Shown here one piece after another: positions 62,655 to 64,000 of a stretch of 64,000 nucleotides of DNA (position 1 is its first letter; each line of letters starts with the position of its first letter). This stretch comes from Streptomyces hoynatensis (GTDB taxonomy: Bacteria > Actinomycetota > Actinomycetes > Streptomycetales > Streptomycetaceae), in the NCBI RefSeq assembly GCF_003626535.1, contig NZ_RBAL01000012.1, positions 124,001-188,000 on the forward strand. Reading direction: 5' to 3'. The notes beneath the pieces are model-generated. The model searched no databases, had not been told where the DNA came from, and saw only the letters and a program-made list of their open reading frames with translations. Made by a program: the position numbers and the translations under genes.

Positions 62655-64000
62655 TCAGCCCGGATAGACCGGCGCCAGGCCCGCGTCGACCCGCTTCCAC
62701 TGGGCGTTGTCCTGGAGCAGGGCGATCGCCGTCCCCGTCTGCGCCAGCAGCGGCTCGTTCTCGTCCTCGGAGGCCGCCACCCCGGTGACGTCGTTCAGCC
62801 CCGGCACCGTCGCCGTGCTCGCCGTCGACCCGTCGGTCTCCACGTACAGCAACTGCTCCACGCCGTCCGCCGGCCGGCCCACGACCACCAGCCTGCTGCC
62901 GCCGGCCCAGGAGACCGCCGCCACGTCCGCCAGCTGCGGCGCCACCGGCCGCAGCCCGTCCACCTCGGCCACCACGCCCTGGCCGGTGTCGGACCGCTTG
63001 ACCCGGCCCAGCTTCAGCGAGGTGCTCGACCCGTTGTCGACGAGCACCGCGATCCGGACCCCGTCGGAGGCCAGCCGCAGCGCCTGGATCGTCTCCCCCG
63101 CGTGCAGCCCGTCGACCGGAATCTCCTGCGCCTCGCCCGCGCCGCCGCTCAGCCGCAGCAGCCGCGGCCGGTCCGGGTCCAGGTCGGCCACCCACAGGTC
63201 TCCCAGCCCGTCCCAGCTGGGCGCGCTCAGCCCGGCGCCCTCCCCCGAGGAGCCGCTGCTGTACACGCTCTCGGCCTCCTTGCCGCCGGTCAGCGGCGCC
63301 ACCAGCAGCTCCGAGCCGTCCGCGCTGACCCCGGCCGCCTGATCGCCGTCCCGGGAGACCGCGGCGGAACGCAGCCCCGCGTCCTCCTCGCCGAGCGCCC
63401 CCGGCACCGGCCGGGCGCCGCCGTCCTCGTCGGCCGCCGCGACCAGCCGCTGGTCGCCGTCCACGAAGTAGGGCCGCGCCAGGTCGCCGTCCAGCAGCCC
63501 GGGCGCGTGGTCCCCCGCCTCGCCCGCGCTCACCGAGCACAGCGAGTCGCCGCTCTCGGTGTACAGCTTCGCCTCCGTCACCTCGGCCGAGGCCACGTTC
63601 GAGGCCGTGTGCAGCAGCTGCGCCGCCATCCGCTCGCAGCGGTAGAGGGGCCAGTCCGTGGGCACCCCCGTCAGCCACACCGGCAGCGCCCCCGACTCGT
63701 CCACCGTCGGCGGGTGCCCCTCGGCCAGGCCCACCCCCTCGGGAAAGGCGGAGCTCACCACGGGGGCCAGCCAGTCCCCCGGCCCGTTCAGCAGGGTCCG
63801 CACCGCCTCCTCGACCGGCTGGATGCGGCGCCGCACGTAGATCGGGTCGGCCACCAGCACGTCCGCCCCGTGCGCCACCCGCCCGGCCTCCGCGCCCAGA
63901 TCCGCGTAGTAGTACAGGTTCACCGGCCGGTAGATGCGGCGGAAGTCGGACTCGCCCACCACCAGGCCGGGCGGCAGCGAGTCGATCCGCCACTCCCCGT
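62655..64000 (-). CDS. lpqB: LpqB, lipoprotein of the MtrAB-LpqB system (3' part)
   Basis: 448 codons up to the right edge; the N-terminus is outside, and the reading frame is open to base 64000 (EWRIDSLPPGLVVGESDFRR). A GerMN domain covers the first part seen (RRRIQPVEEAVRTLLNGPGD), then a beta-propeller (SADGSELLVAPLTGG, DLWVADLDPDRPRLLRL). LpqB interacts with the sensor kinase MtrB, whose gene should follow just outside. Ends 195 bases before comF. Confidence 0.9.
   Translation of the reverse strand, partial: GEWRIDSLPPGLVVGESDFRRIYRPVNLYYYADLGAEAGRVAHGADVLVADPIYVRRRIQPVEEAVRTLLNGPGDWLAPVVSSAFPEGVGLAEGHPPTVDESGALPVWLTGVPTDWPLYRCERMAAQLLHTASNVASAEVTEAKLYTESGDSLCSVSAGEAGDHAPGLLDGDLARPYFVDGDQRLVAAADEDGGARPVPGALGEEDAGLRSAAVSRDGDQAAGVSADGSELLVAPLTGGKEAESVYSSGSSGEGAGLSAPSWDGLGDLWVADLDPDRPRLLRLSGGAGEAQEIPVDGLHAGETIQALRLASDGVRIAVLVDNGSSTSLKLGRVKRSDTGQGVVAEVDGLRPVAPQLADVAAVSWAGGSRLVVVGRPADGVEQLLYVETDGSTASTATVPGLNDVTGVAASEDENEPLLAQTGTAIALLQDNAQWKRVDAGLAPVYPG

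Overview
High-GC actinobacterial chromosome, almost certainly a Streptomyces or close relative. The evidence is very high third-position GC, frequent GTG starts, GTGA/ATGA translational overlaps, and a gene order that I recognise from memory (not searched) as the conserved S. coelicolor core between the malic enzyme gene and lpqB: malic enzyme, helD-like, nnaR, narK, ssrA-smpB-S41 peptidase-ftsX-ftsE, prfB, two Ser/Thr kinases, FHA/FtsK-like protein, sugar ABC transporter, galE, large NAD-glutamate dehydrogenase, secA, orphan response regulator, long hpf, comF, lpqB. Both edges cut genes: the malic enzyme on the left and lpqB on the right.

Layout. 1-6 kb: malic enzyme start, HelD-type ATPase, and the nitrate genes nnaR and narK, each preceded by a GlnR-box-like site. 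6.0-10.9 kb: an accessory cassette that interrupts the core order. It has a 45-residue peptide with a Sec signal, an ATP-grasp ligase and a DUF1015 (serine-kinase-like) protein on one strand, facing two duplicated HTH/LuxR regulators on the other. This is the best candidate for an undescribed system. 10.8-13.3 kb: LysR regulator and divergent MFS exporter. 13.4-17.4 kb: tmRNA with terminator, smpB, S41 protease, ftsX, ftsE. 17.7-26.7 kb: zinc-ribbon membrane peptide, repeat-rich LAETG surface protein, prfB, two membrane kinases, FHA/FtsK-like protein. 26.9-30.6 kb: binding protein and two permeases without an ATPase. 31.2-32.9 kb: an atypical GalE and two small zinc-binding proteins. 32.9-41.7 kb: sulfatase, LacI regulator and a Dpp/Opp-type ABC system with a fused double ATPase, with two LacI-like palindromes between them. 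41.7-48.1 kb: glycosyltransferases for wall glycopolymers and lipid-linked mannose. 48.2-64 kb: giant GDH, HAD phosphatase, two actinobacterial families of unknown function, secA, YcaQ/AlkZ-like glycosylase, NarL-type regulator, long HPF, ComF, LpqB.

How parts work together. nnaR/narK form a nitrogen-responsive nitrate module. ssrA and smpB are the two partners of ribosome rescue. ftsE/ftsX with an S41 peptidase act at the envelope. hpf, secA, comF and lpqB are housekeeping genes. The LacI-sulfatase-Dpp block looks like a scavenging locus for a sulfated substrate. No rRNA or tRNA genes, CRISPR array, phage genes or transposases were recognised. Gene identities come from reading motifs and remembered family features; no database search was run.
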